From assembly GCA_963978545.1 (NCBI GenBank), contig OZ021726.1, forward strand, positions 50,761,959 to 50,825,958: a stretch of DNA of 64,000 bases, in the 5' to 3' direction. The position numbers were made by a program, and so were the translations under genes. The notes beneath the pieces were generated by a model. The model made no database searches and was not told the origin of the DNA. It worked only from the letters and a program-made list of their open reading frames with translations. Positions 44,163 through 56,514 of this stretch are shown here, in pieces (position 1 is the stretch's first letter; every line of letters starts with the position of its first letter). This DNA comes from Linyphia triangularis. Taxonomy: Eukaryota; Arthropoda; Arachnida; Araneae; Linyphiidae.

Positions 44163-45850
44163 TTGAATAAGAACCGCTTAGTAATCATAAATAATTTCAA
44201 AAGAAAACTTTTTCATCTACCATAATTCGAGCAGAGCAGAGTTTGTCTACCGTATCGCACTAAAGAAATTATTACTCCCAAGAACTTTGAAATAAAAGAC
44301 GGATTTGTTAATCTCCTAGAATCAAAATATCATTATCTACAGTAATTTTAGTGCTACATGCCTATGAATTTAAAGTGCCATTAAAATATAATAAAATCAG
44401 AATGATATTGGCGTTTGCTTTTTCGTTTCAAATATTACTTCTTCTTTAATTAAATTTAAACACACGAGAAATTTTTTATATTAATTTATAATCTAAACAA
44501 ATATGGCTAATATGGGATCTAGAAAAAATGTAGTGCTATGTCTGGTTATTTTGTATATCTTGAAAACTAGACAAAATTCATTTTAACAAGTTTGTCATAT
44601 GTAAGTGACAGATTAAGAAATTGCAAAAATATTAACTACATGTGACAAATATGGTATGAAAAAGTTCTGTATGGAAGTTGTTTTTTACATAAAAAAAAAT
44701 ACAGCGGAGTACTTTGGGTTTGACTGAAAACGCCTCTCACGAAAATTTTCTGGTTGCGCCCTTGTCTGCGTGGCTCTCATAGCGGAGACCCAGGTTCTGA
44801 AGCTTGGCGAAATAGGCTAGCTTTACCAGCTTCCTATACTAGAGCCTCCTATCTTCATAAAAGGCGCTGACTTCGCTCGCTGAAAGGTTCATTACTGTGA
44901 ATACATAGACTCGCATCACATGCTAAAACATTCATTGCTACGTAAACCCTCATAATTAGAACCTTCCCAGTCGAGATTTTTTGTTTATTTTGTCCTTGAT
45001 TTTTCAATTGGTTATCTAAATGAAAAATTTAATTAATATTTATGCATTCAATTTCTTATTAATTAAATATTAAAAAAAACTATATTATACTTCTATATTT
45101 CCAGTGAATCATAGATCATAGCACTTTCCTCCACATTGTTTTTAAGTATAAAACTCCTGGGACTCCCATCAAGTTCAATTTTCAAAAAACATAATATTAA
45201 AGGAGATGGCAATTTTCGTTATGCCAAATCATGGCTTTAAAAAAGCAATGGTCCGGTATACGGAAAAAAAAAAAAGAGTTTTAAATTGTTTGTTATTCTT
45301 ATGACTCACTGTTTATTCCCCCCATCCCCTTGCCCTCGCCGAGTATATACAAGGTACAATTTTCGGTCATTCTCCCCATTTTTAACAACTTTTTGAAAAT
45401 GTAACTTTACCTACGGATATCTTGTATTTTTGAAATAAAGTTTGAATATCTGAAAAAATCTTTTGAATGTGACCTGGTATTTAATTTTTGTGTCGTATGG
45501 TATAAGAAAACATTTATTTTTCTTTGATAAGTAAGCGAGTTAATCATCCAAAACATTAAGAAAACTAGATTTTATTTTTCAAAAAATCGTTGGATAGAAT
45601 CATTATCCACCCGCTTCCCACCCCACCTTTTTTTAATATGTGTAAAATAATAACTTAAACCCAATTTACACGCTACCAGTCGGCGTTTCAGTTGAGATCC
45701 CTAGTCATGAGACGTCACCACTGGCAGCGTGTAAGCGCATCATTCCAGTCGCAGGATAAGACAGTTTGTCACGTGATCGCCTCTGGCTGGTGATTCCAGT
45801 AGATAAAACATTTTCTATTTACTGGCGTGAAACCTCCCCTCCCTCACCAC
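44160..45850. other. Gene-free AT-rich region
   Basis: No supported coding or RNA feature. The end (45670-45850) is GC-richer, with GTCACGTGATC and several CpG sites, and would lie beside the 53-kb putative promoter if the intervening hAT insertion were absent. Confidence 0.4.
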
Positions 45851-46584
45851 TCTTCCTACCAGGGTTGCCATATTGGCCTTCTTAAGGCCGAATTTTGTAA
45901 AATTGGCCTTTTTTAGAAGGGCCTGGCCTTAAGAATTTACGTTTGGCCTTATTTTTGGCCTTTTTTTTTCAAACAACTTCAGAAGTCAGAAAACAAATCC
46001 CAATTAAAACAAACTTTCCCCATTTTTTCAAACTTTTTGAGTGAGAAGATACGATTTTCGCCTGAAGTTAAGTGTGATACCTTCTTTAATCTCGTTTTTT
46101 GGCCTCAGGAGCTGACCATCAGTGACGACCGCAGTTGACAAGAAGAGGGGTAGGGAGTCAAACGATTGTCCGAATACTCCGAATACAGGATGTAAAGGTG
46201 GCTCTAGGCAGAATAACCCCAGGTTCTTTTTAAGGGGAAAGGTCGACATCAAAATTAAGATAAGTGATAGAGGGACTGGGTTTCCAAGAATCTTGTCCCA
46301 AAAGGGATGATGAAATTAGTCATTCTGTCTTGCCAAGGAACCTCAAAAAATGCTCTAAGCATTACGACTGCCATCTGCCACCTATCTAAATCCAAGCATG
46401 GTGATCCGTCCTAAAGTTCATGGTTATTTGTGATGGCTGTAGAGTAGTAAAAGTTTAATTCGGTTAGATTAGTGAAATTTAGGTTTTTTTAAATAACTTT
46501 TAAGAATGGATTCATCATACATCTTTATGAACAAATACTTCAGAGAGAAAATTTACGTTTAAAAAGTAAACTTCGACCAATCTT

Positions 46585-46847
46585 TGTGAGTCGTTGCCTT
46601 TTGCTTATGTTAGAAAAATAAAATTCAAGAAACCACATCCAGTTCTCAACGAACCGCCACTTCACTATATTTTTCGAAAACTGAAAACGATACAATCCAA
46701 ATACATTTCATTGCTTTTTTTTTTAAATTAAAATACTCTTTCGTGCAACAACGTTTACACAATTATAAAAGCCGTTTGTTATCCCGTGGCTGGAATCTAG
46801 CGTAATAAACAAATGCAACCGCATTATTAATTCAGAAACCCCTTACA
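46585..46847 (-). repeat. 3' LTR of the Gmr1-like element
   Basis: 263 bp, TGTGAGTCGTTGCC to GAAACCCCTTACA on the plus strand, preceded by target duplication ATCTT. On the minus strand it starts TGTAAGG and ends CTCACA. Confidence 0.93.
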
Positions 46848-46862
46848 CCTCCCCCCCAAGAG
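46848..46862 (-). promoter_or_regulatory. Polypurine tract of the Gmr1-like element
   Basis: On the minus strand CTCTTGGGGGGGAGG directly precedes the 3' LTR. It lies on the RNase H side, confirming that RT-RNase H is the 3'-terminal pol domain. Confidence 0.8.
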
Positions 46863-47035
46863 TTATATTAAATCATAATTTAAAATAACCAAACCATATA
46901 CACCCTGAATACCCACAAAATATTGATAAGAGAAAATTATGTAAAAAGAAAGCTAAATAATTTGAATCACAACATCAAATGAAGCAGCATAATTAGTTCA
47001 CCTTGAAAGTCATTACATGAGATATTGTCTCTAGT

Positions 47036-48392
47036 TTACAATCTCGATAAGGCATCAGCATTGCTCAGCTTCTGACCCTTGACATAAGCTATCTTAAGGT
47101 TAAAACGTTGAAGAGCTAAAGCCCAACGTTGGAGTCTAGGGCTTTGAGGAACCGAGTCTGACAGGAATACAAGTGGATTATGGTCAGTCATTAAGAATAT
47201 CTCCGCTCCGAACAGTATTGTTTCAAATCGCTTTAGAGCCCAGATGATGGCAAAAGCCTCTCGTTCAATGGTGGACCATTTCTTTTGAGCTTCATTCAAC
47301 TTTTGGCTACCAAATGCTATAGGATGGAGACTACCGTCTGCATCAGACTGGCTTAAACAGCTCCCTACAGCATACTGCGAGGCATCAGTGTATAAATAGA
47401 AAGGCTCGCAAATTTCGGGCACCTTCAGTTGAGATGCTGCACACAATGACTCATTTAATTGCCGAAAAGCAGTGTCGGCATCTTTATTCCATGGTAGCTC
47501 ATTGGGAACCCGTTTTTTAGTAAGTTCTGTTAACGGCAGTGCAATGGCTGCAAAATTGGGTATATATTGCCTATAATAATTGCAAAGCCCTAACGCGCTT
47601 CGTAGCTGTTTCTTGGTCTTGGGTGTTTGCAAACTGCTTACCCCTTGGATCCTTTCAGGATCTGGACCATGCTTACCAGAACCTACTAAGTGTCCTAAAT
47701 ACTTCACTTGAGACTTAGCAAAGCTGCACTTTTTTAAGTTGACCGAAAAGTGTAAGTTATTTATCCTTCTGAAAATGAGTTTTAGATGTCCCATATGTTC
47801 CTCCCAGCTGTCCGAAAATATTGCCAGGTCATCTATGTAGGCACATGAAAATTCAGAGTAATCTTGTATAGCCTCTGATATCGCTCGTTGGTATGTGGCT
47901 GCCGCATTTCTAAGACCGAATGGCATTACTTTCCAACGGTAATGGCTTCTGTGTGTTCTGAAAGCTGTAAGCTCCTTGCTGTCTTCATCCATTGGTATCG
48001 CCCAGTAACCCTTCAGCATATCTAAAATTGTTATGAAATTTTTCTTACCTACCAGAAACGTTAACTCATCTATATTTTGCATTGGATAGGCGTCTGGAAT
48101 GGACACACTGTTCAAACTTCGAAAGTCAATGCATAATCTCAGGGACCCGTCCTTTTTATTAACGCATACTATAGGATGTGCAATCTCACTTTGTGTAGCT
48201 TCAATGAGATCTAACTTCAATAATTCCTTGATTTGCTCATCAACTTTCTGCTTTAACGCTTCTGGAACTCGGTAAGACTTGGGTTTGATAGCTTCTTTAC
48301 AACCCTTAATCCGAATAATATGCTTTCCTACTTTAGCTCTCCGAATCTCCCCAGAAAATAAATCTTCATTTTCAACAATTAATCTAATTAGT
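47036..48392 (-). pseudogene. pol: RT-RNase H part of the Gmr1-like Pol
   Basis: The 394-codon uninterrupted part (48220-47036) has CIDFRSLN (30-37), ILDMLKGYW (65-73) with the first catalytic Asp, VMPFGLRNA (98-106), YIDD (128-131) and, later, LYTDASQYAVG of RNase H ending with NADALSRL. Coding similarity continues upstream of the first Met to about 48392 (NEDLFSG, KVGKHIIRIKGC). There an in-frame TAA separates it from the integrase C-terminal region. The RT is clearly Ty3/gypsy class. Confidence 0.88.
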
Positions 48393-48435
48393 TAACTTCG
48401 TTGCTCTTCTACCAAATGATTCAGCTCTACCTCCT

Positions 48436-49661
48436 TTAGATAATTGTTTTGTTGATTTCCTTAAATACAGGAGTTTCATACAGTTCTCCAAATTCTTCAT
48501 CATCTTCGAACACAATTCCCACGGTCTGCGCTCTAACTACGTATTTCCTGAGTTTATTGGCATGTAAAAGTCTCAAGTTATTCTCTGGCATTCTCACGTA
48601 ATACGAGTCTGGATATTTTCTCTTCACAATTTCAATTGGACCAGTCCATCTAGCGTATAATTTGTTGGTGGAATCAGGAATCAAAGCCACTACAAGATCT
48701 CCCTCTTTGAACTCCTTGTAGCGTTTCCGCAGACTGTAATGATGCACATAGCTCTCCTGTTGCCGCTTTGTAATTAGTTCCGCTCGTTGTGTTGCTATTT
48801 CAAGTCTTGCCTTCAGCTCCTGCAGGTATGTGGTGCTCGACTTACTTAGATTATAAGGGGTTATAAGGTACAGCCATTTTTCCTGCCCATGTAGAATTTA
48901 GAATAGCTAGGGGTCCTCTTGGTTCCCTTCCATACATTAAAAGGAACGGTGGTACTCCGGTGGTAGAATTTGGAACCTCTCTATAAGCCCATAATAGGAA
49001 AGGAATATGACGATCCCAGTCTCGCTTATCTTCTCGAATTACATGGTGTAGCATATTCTTGAATGTTTGATTCCATTCTACTACCCCGTTACTTTCCGGA
49101 TGCCATGGAGTGCAAAAACGTGGACAAGCTCCCATCTTCTCCAGAAATTTTTTAGTCAATTTTGATGTAAAGTTTGTAGCATTATCTAAGACAATTGCCT
49201 CTGGCACGCCCGTCCTGCAAAATATTTGTAAAAGGGCTGAACAAGTCGTCTTTGCCGTCAGCGATGTTAATGGGACTGCCTCTGGCCACCTCGAATGTTG
49301 GTCTACCAGGCAGAGCACATATCTGTGTCCTCTCGATGATGCTGGATTGATTGGACCTATTAAATCGACATTCACTACTTGAAATGGAAGTTCCGGACGA
49401 TTTACCGAAGCTATAGGTATTCTATCAGTAGAACGAATCACTTTCCGCATCTGACAACTATGACAGAAACTACTATGTTCCTTTATCTCTTTACACATGT
49501 TTGGTCAATAAAATGAGAATTTAATTCTTTCTGCTGTTTTCTTTGCTCCTAAATGTGCGCCAAACACTGATTCATGAGCTATCCCTAGAACTGCTTTCCG
49601 TTTAGCTAGAGGTAACACCAACTGTTGTACCTGCTGCCCCATAATCTTTTCGTTATGGTAC
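48436..49661 (-). pseudogene. pol: Integrase part of the Gmr1-like Pol
   Basis: N-terminal HHCC zinc region: HESVFGAHLGAKKTAERIK then CHSCQ, interrupted by a TGA at about 49504-49506 where Trp is expected. Core 49498-48851 contains VDLIGP, LDNATNF and HPESNGVVEW, giving D45, D105 and E141 with 35 residues between the last two. C-terminal part 48747-48436 (FKEGDLVVALIP, RWTGPIEIVKR, LLHANKLRKYV) resembles the retroelement integrase C-terminal beta barrel. A frameshift separates core and C-terminal part, and another leads into RT. Confidence 0.88.
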
Positions 49662-49711
49662 AATAAACCTCCCACAACTAGAAATCTGCCTTTTCCTTGT
49701 CTTGCAAACCT

Positions 49712-50386
49712 CTATTCTTTCACTAATGTTGCACACGATAGCTGTTCTTTTCTGAAGTTCTCAGCTTCACTTTTAACTTCTTTCCCTTTTTGACTTCCAT
49801 CCGTACCATTCCTAAATTCTTGTCCTCTTTCTTCTTCGGAACATATCTGTTCTTCTAAGGAGTCTACCTCATTTGCTTCCTCATCAGTTATATCCTCTAC
49901 ATCTAATTCCGTCATATATACTGGGCACCCTGTCATATAAGTTTTGGCTTGATTCATTAACGCTCTATAAGTTTCCATATCTAGCAAAACGTCAGTATTC
50001 AAATCTTTACACGTTGCCACCAAAGCTGTGATAGTTGGAGTGATACATCCCACACCTTCTTCTGCTAAACTAATTTTGATTTCTGCTAGATTTGCTTCTT
50101 TTGTTTCGCCAAATGCAGGTTGCAACCGAATTTTTCCTTTAACTCCATCATTTTGTTCTTGCAACAAGTATTCTCTAAAAACTGTAATCTGTGTTCCTGA
50201 ATCCAGTATTGCTTCCAATATCTTTTGCCCATATTTAATCTTCCCTATATTCATCGGTGCTATCTTTAGTCTTCTGCTTGTTTGCTTTGATTTTATTGAC
50301 ACTAATTCCCCACCGACTTTTGCCTTGTTTAGCTTCTTTTGTATTGCTTCTTTTACTCTCATCTTGTAATCCCCTGTCGTTGCCAC
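49712..50386 (-). pseudogene. pro: Protease region of the Gmr1-like element
   Basis: A 224-codon frame with ILDSGTQITVF carrying the retroviral-type aspartic protease DSGT, followed by GKIRLQPAFGE and an acidic tail. It overlaps the end of the zinc-knuckle frame by about 150 bp in another frame, so protease/Pol expression by frameshift is possible. It is separated from the integrase by stops near 49660-49710. Confidence 0.75.
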
Positions 50387-51504
50387 CTTTCTGGAAACAA
50401 TTCCTGGCTATGTGTGATGTTCGTCTACATATAAAGCATGCTTGTGGTCTTGTTCCTCTGAAATCTTCACTTCTATAACTGCCCCTACGATGCAAGGGTG
50501 GGCTGTATCTTATACTATTACTCTCAAAATTCACCTTATTACGATTTCTGTTCATGTGATATTGATTTCCACCACCCATTAATGACTTCCCCCTTGACTC
50601 AAAGAAGATGTCACACTCCTTACCTAACTTTAAAGGTTTAAACCAATTCTTTCCTTGCTAAATCCTAATGAACGCTGCCATTTCTGGGTCTAGAGTTTTG
50701 AAAAGTTGATCTGAAACTATTAAATCATTTACAGTCTGCAACTCTTGTGCTTTTTTCCGATCACAATAGTACAGCCACAAAGCATTTAACCTTGATGCAA
50801 ATTGAAAGAACGTTTCATTAGTATATCGCCTAGCCTCTGTAAAGTTCTGCAAACACGCTTATGGAGACGGTTCGTATTCTCGCAACACCATTTCCTCATC
50901 CTTAATATCTCCTCCTTTGAGATAAGTCAGTATACTTTCAACGCCTTCTCACCTAATAAGGTAATCAAAGTTCTGAGCGAAATTCTGGTGGTACCTTTTT
51001 GGTTTCAAATGCACGTTCTAATGATTGAAAGAATAATACCCAATTTTCCGCTTTTGCCGGAACCGGCATTGTGAGTACACGAATACTTTTAACAAAACTT
51101 TCGATCGAACTTCTCTCTACTTCATTGCTAATTCTATTAGTATAATCACTCACCCCACCGTCGTTACTTGTCCTTTGTCCCTGCTGCAATCGCGCCATCT
51201 GCAGTTCATGTTCTCTACGTTTTTCTCTTTCCATTTCTTCCCTTTCCCTCTGTTTCTCTTCCCTTTCCTCACTTTCAGCAGCTTTCCGTTTTTCTATTAT
51301 TGTAATCAAAAACTCTTCCCAAAATTCCGGATCTTCAATATAGCGTTGGTTGCTTTCAATAATACCCTTCCTCAAGTCCACTACTTTCGCGGTAGCATTT
51401 GGTGTTTCACCCATTTCTTCCAACACCCGCCTTAAATCTTCTTTCTTGCTTCCTTTAATCGCAAACATTTCTCCTCTTCTATCGAAATCTGTTTCCCCGC
51501 ACAA
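50235..51504 (-). pseudogene. gag: Gag of the Gmr1-like element, in three broken frames
   Basis: Piece 1 (51504-50965; first ATG at 51468): FAIKGSKKEDLRRVLEEMG, an Arg/Glu-rich charged segment with coiled-coil look, then ENWVLFFQSLERAFE, a capsid-like retro-gag start. Piece 2 (50852-50658): FTEARRYTNETFFQFASRL and LIVSDQLFKTLDPEMAAFI, the rest of a SCAN/retro-gag-like fold. Piece 3 (50579-50235): CCHC zinc knuckle CFICRRTSHIARNCF. Frameshifts and stops separate the pieces. I found no clear TGG-type primer site next to the 5' LTR. Confidence 0.75.
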
Positions 51505-51505
51505 A

Positions 51506-51770
51506 TGTGAGTCGTTGCCTTTTGCTTATGTTAGAAAAATAAAATTCAAGAAACCACATCCAGTTTTCAACGAACCGCCACTTTACTATATTTTTCGAAA
51601 ACTGAAAACGATGCAATCCAAATACATTTCATTGCTTTTAAAAAAAAAAAAATTAAAATACTCTCTCGTGCAACAACGTTTACACAATTATAAAAGCCGT
51701 TTGTTATCCCGTGGCTGGAATCTAGCGTAATAAACAAATGCAACCGCATTATTAATTCAGAAACCTTACA
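51506..51770 (-). repeat. 5' LTR of the Gmr1-like element
   Basis: 265 bp, nearly identical to 46585-46847 apart from A/T-run length differences and several substitutions. It is followed by target duplication ATCTT at 51771-51775. Confidence 0.93.
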
Positions 51771-53088
51771 ATCTTAATACGTTTAACATATATATATGTG
51801 CCTTGTAAAATAGTGAAAATTCAGTTAAATGTCCAATTTCAATCTTTATAGCTCAACAACTTCTACTAAAATATATAATTTTCATTCTAATAATAAAATT
51901 ATTTTTTTTTAAATAGTATCTAGGAATCCAGTTGCGTAGTAAAACGGAAATTTCGTAAATTAGCTCCATCATTCACTTTTCTAAATATTCATTCGTATAA
52001 AAATCAAATACATGTAACAATTTAATGTGTTTTTTTTTGGATTTGATGTCAATTACACACTCATCAGATGTCTCTTCTAGCTAAATAGAGACAAAAGTGT
52101 ATTGTTTGTACCTCAACTGAGAAATTGAGAAAAAAAAAAAAAAGAAAAAAAAAAAAAAAAAAAAAAAGAATGAAACTGATGAAAAAAGAATGTAAAAAAT
52201 ATTATAAAATTTCAAGCATTTTTTTAAGTTACACTTTAAATAATTATTAAAATTTCCAATTTTTTTCTTTTTCTTAAACTGTTTGATAACTAAATAATCT
52301 AATAAACATATACATTTTGCGACTAATAGGTATCTAGAAAAACTCTTAATTTTTATGCTCATCTTAATGATGAAAGAGATATTGCAAAAATTTTGGTCAC
52401 CCCTCTTCCCACCGGTTTTCCTTTACTTATGCATTCATGTATTTCACATTATTAACAAGGAGTTCAAATTGCACACACACAAATTCCGTGGGTATGATTT
52501 TATCAATCCATTGTACCTTGTATGAAAAGTATTCATAGTTTTCTATGTTTAACGAATTATGTGTCCAAAGTATATTTTTAGAAAGAAATTTTTTTTTAGC
52601 ATTTATGTCATACCCAACACAAATATTTTAGACAAAAAAATTTCTTGAACAATTTCTAAAATTAAAAAAATAATCAATATTTAATTAAAAAATTTAAATT
52701 TTAAAATGTTTGTTGTTAAGGACGACCAAAGAGACATCCTAGTGAATCTAGAGTACTATTTTTTAAACATTTGTCATACAGAACATAAAAATCATGCATT
52801 TTTTCCCATTTGGCATAAATTTATCGATGACGTCACAGTTTGGCCTTTTTTTGGCCTTATTTTGACAGCAATTTGGCATTATTTTACTTTTTTCATCTGG
52901 CAACTCTGCTTCCTACCCTTATACTCTCGTGCACCGTGTAAAACACCTGCAGTGGTTTTATTTCTCTATCACTGAAACATAAACCAAAGATAAAGCAGAC
53001 TGATCGTAAACCTCCAAATCCTTGACCGAGACGCGCGAGGAATTGTGGGGCACAAATCTCCAAAACATAAACGCATTTTGTATAGACA

Positions 53089-53168
53089 ATGGCTGCTAGC
53101 TTCGCATTTGGATGTACAAATCACCCGTCAAAAATAGTATGTACAGCTCCAAATATTTCATTTTACAG
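53089..53168 (+). CDS. Possible first coding exon of an unrecognised, weakly THAP-like gene
   Basis: An ATG in a locally GC-richer, promoter-like context opens 26 codons ending at a consensus donor AG|GTAAGT. The peptide (MAASFAFGCTNHPSK, then APNISFYR) recalls the start of THAP domains (C, then ISFxR), but the first zinc-binding Cys is absent. No downstream exon in phase was found within the window. It may be a real gene start whose further exons I could not see, or a coincidence. Confidence 0.3.
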
Positions 53169-56100
53169 GTAAGTTCTTTTCTAACACTGTCTAATTATAG
53201 TTTGCATTGATTTTAGTTTCTAAAACTATTTATTTGTGTTTGAATGACTTCAAAATGAAAGTTCGTGTGGGTACTCGTTTCGTTTTCCTTCATTATTGTG
53301 TGTATCGCGGGATTTTCGATTAAATTTCAATTAGCCTACAGACTGCCATTTAATAATTAATTAATAACTACCACTTTAGAAGAGGCAATTGAGGTATCAG
53401 AATTTTTAAGAATTGTTTTCGTGAAGTCAGTATTTTCTGGAGAGGAAGGATGAGTAACGTTAGGTGATCAAGTTTTGAATGAAAGCACGTGTGCTCTTCT
53501 CTCCGGAAATGGAAAAACATAGTTGATTCTCTACTTTGGTTTCAATGTTAAGAAACCAGTCAATGATATATGATGCAGTGCATTCAATAAATAAAAATCA
53601 CAGTTCATAAAGAACTTGTTGTGTAAAAGAATTAGTTTCCCATAAGATGAAAAAGTGAAACCGAAAGTTATATTTACATGTTTACCTAACAATACAAAAT
53701 TTTTCAGCTATGTAATTGTGAATGTGTAATTATGTTATACATCTGTCCAATTCCTACAATATAGTTATTATAACATACATTAAAATTATGTGCTAAATAT
53801 TATGCATTAACAAAATACGTTAAATTTTTGGAAAGATAATGAACAAATTTAATTTCTTGAACATTTGTTAATTGTTAAATGGGATTTCCGTTTTATGAAA
53901 TTTCTATTATCAATTTTTATCAATTATCATTAATTTTAGTCGTATGCAAAATAAGAGATGACATTTTTCTTTACACTTTTTCAAAGCCATGATATTCTAC
54001 TGTGTTTAAGCTTCAACACAAAAACTTGATCTTGGAAGGAAGATTTAAAAAAAAAAAAATGTTAAATCAGTATTTAAAAAAAATGTTAAACCAATTATTT
54101 GAATAAGCATTATGATACTTAAATAATGAGATTTTCACTATTAAATATTTTTCCATTTTTCGTTATCTAGTAATAGTTTTTTTATTTGTAATTATTGAAA
54201 GGTGAACTTAGGAAGAATATGTTCGCCTGTAAAATAACATTTTAAAGATGTTAAAAGTTCTTTTTAATAAAAGTGTACATTCATGCTAATGGGTTATTTG
54301 TTCTTTCATAACTAAACTAAAAACCTTTTAAAATATCTAAAAAACAAATAAAAATATGATACGTTTGTTTGCATCATGAAGACAGATCGAGATGATATTT
54401 TATGTGTTTTGTTGCCATTGTTGTTTTTTAAAGAATTTTAATAAAGAATATTTTGTAATGCTATTACTTTTTGAATTTCTTAAATATTATTCAAAAACAT
54501 AAAATTACTATTCTTTGTTATTTTAATGAATAGTTAGAAATAAATAAACCTGTTGAGCCGAAACTCTTTCCTTTATTCAAATTTATAATTTCACCGGTAA
54601 TTGTATGGCGAATGATGCGGCCACGATCCGTCACGGATGCGGGAAGAATGTGTTGGAAGAACCCCCACACTTTACCGTCGACGGACAAAAATAGGTGAAC
54701 TTCTTGAAGTCAAATTTAATAAAATTATCCGAAACTTTCTTCTTTTCTTCTTAATGCAGCATAATGTATACATTCTAAGGAAAATATGTGAATTTTTTCT
54801 TAAGATTTATTCATATATTAGTGGATAAAACGCTATTTTTAAAATGCGAAATTTTACACAGTACGCAAGGCGTTTGCTGTTTCTTTTGGAATTATGTTAC
54901 CCATGATGCCTCAAAACATGTAATGTTTTTTTCCAATGAAGGTCAATGGGAAACGCCGCCTCTGCTCCTATTCTTTGCTCTATGCACTGAAAGTGTTTCC
55001 ATCTGAGTCAAGGCGTCACACAGTTCTACGTTTTTTTTTGGTTGTTCGTAAATTCGTAAAATAGATTGCAAGCTTCCTTAACATGGCCATTAAAAGATAC
55101 ATATGTTCATCACGAGAAAAAAAAAAAAAAAAAAAAACTCAGGGTACTAAGCGCTGCATCTACAGCGTCCTCATATCGCCCTGTAAACTGCTTTCCCAGT
55201 CACCAAGTGTAACACAGCATTTGATCCATAGATTTTTTGAAGTACTTCGAATAATCTTAAGCAATTCAGGAGAGTTCCAAATGTAATACAGACAGAGGAA
55301 AATGAAACTTCAAGAAAATAACTAAAAACTATAACTTAATATTATTTTGTGGTCCTTTATTGAGTTATCATGTATGTTGAGCTCATTTTCAAATGTATTT
55401 GATGTTTAATTAATGTGACTTTGTCTTTAAACATAGAGACTCTAAACACGAAAGCAGACAGGATCAATGGATGTGAAAACCACAACAGTTATAAATGTAA
55501 TGAAAACAATTAAACGGTTTTTTTTCTCTTGAACATTTTTAACTTTAAACGAACTTTTAAGCAACAATGTATGATATACACTGTTTAAGATATGTATATT
55601 GTTTAAAATAATCATGTGTACCTGTACCTCTATACCTTCTTACCTGTGAAATGCTATGTCCTCCTTTCTTAAAAAGCTCCTTGCAATTCTAAGCTCAATA
55701 ACCTACCATTTTGTTGTGTTAAAGCTAACATCTGGGATTAAAATATTATGGTTGAGGAGGTGCTAAGCGGGAAAAACTGCTCTTAGGCATCCCCATTATG
55801 TGGCATGGAATCCGTTATTTTGAAATCCGTTTTTCGGGGTGTTTCAATGAATCAATTTTGTCCGATTTTGGATATGTTGTTCAGCAATGATAAATGATTA
55901 AAAATCAATTAAACAGCTTCTGTTGCAGTTTTTTTCATGTTCAATTTATTTTTAATTTAGTTTGCCTGGATTATAGTTGAGTATTGGTATATTACGTCAT
56001 GATAAATAAAATGCAAAAATGAATTTCGGTGTTCAGGTAATTATCGAAGTGAAGAAATTCTCTGTTTACCAAACACATATTTTTTTTTTTTTTCAATACT

Positions 56101-56514
56101 TCAATACCGTATGTCCATGGCTTTTATTTAATAATAATTTGTTAAGGGGAATTTCATTCATTTCCAAATACTTTGAAACATATTTTTTATCTGAGAAACT
56201 ATCACTCAAGTGTAACACTTTATTTTTGTGGTTTTATATTTAAATGTTACCTTTTTTAAATTTATAATATTATAATTACTAAAAAGGATAATGCTTGTCT
56301 CTTAAAAGAAAAAAAAAATCTATATTTTAATTTTAATGAAAACTTTATCTACCTTAAAGTCACTTAAATATTAGTCATTTATTCAAAAAATTTAAGTGAA
56401 ACATTTTCAAACGTAACTAAACTAACGCATTGCTAAAAAATAGTGGAAATAAAGCATTTGAACTACTTGTATATAGATCTAAGAGTTGTTTCTAATTCTA
56501 AGCCTATATCAATA
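53169..56514. other. AT-rich region between the putative exon and the zinc-finger gene
   Basis: Includes GC-richer patches at about 54600-54690, 54850-55020 (with ACCCATGATGCC) and 55140-55280, each with short ORFs but no domain. Poly(A) tract at 55118-55137. One of the patches could hold a 5' exon or promoter of the zinc-finger gene, but nothing decisive is visible. Confidence 0.35.

Larger units (their letters stand above)
46585..51770 (-). mobile_element. Gmr1-like Ty3/gypsy LTR element with integrase upstream of RT
   Basis: LTRs at 46585-46847 and 51506-51770 and a 5-bp duplication ATCTT at 46580-46584 and 51771-51775. On the minus strand: 5' LTR, gag (51468 to about 50240), protease (about 50386-49712), integrase (about 49660-48440), RT-RNase H (about 48390-47036), polypurine tract, 3' LTR. 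Sequence motifs are Ty3/gypsy-like but the order is that of Ty1/copia, as in the Gmr1 group. Several stops and frameshifts show that it is degenerate; the LTRs differ at several positions. Confidence 0.9.
45860..52908. mobile_element. hAT-like non-autonomous element split by an LTR retrotransposon
   Basis: The left end CAGGGTTGCCA and right end TGGCAACTCTG are inverted repeats with one mismatch. A perfect 8-bp target duplication CTTCCTAC lies at 45852-45859 and 52909-52916, diagnostic of hAT-type insertion. Subterminal sequence carries repeated TTGGCCTT motifs, about five on the left and two on the right, which may be transposase-binding repeats. Without the LTR insertion the element is about 1.9 kb and non-coding. 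Confidence 0.85.

Noticed and set aside
46122..46310. Plus-strand ORF within the hAT-like element
   Set aside because: No transposase motif; a minus-strand ORF overlaps it equally, as expected by chance.
54637..54828. Exon of the zinc-finger or 53-kb gene in a GC-richer patch
   Set aside because: No convincing acceptor or donor in phase and no domain in any frame.
53168..56444. Splicing of the 53089-53168 exon onto the zinc-finger ORF
   Set aside because: The donor is phase 2 but the only AG near the ORF start would need phase 1 and lacks a pyrimidine tract.
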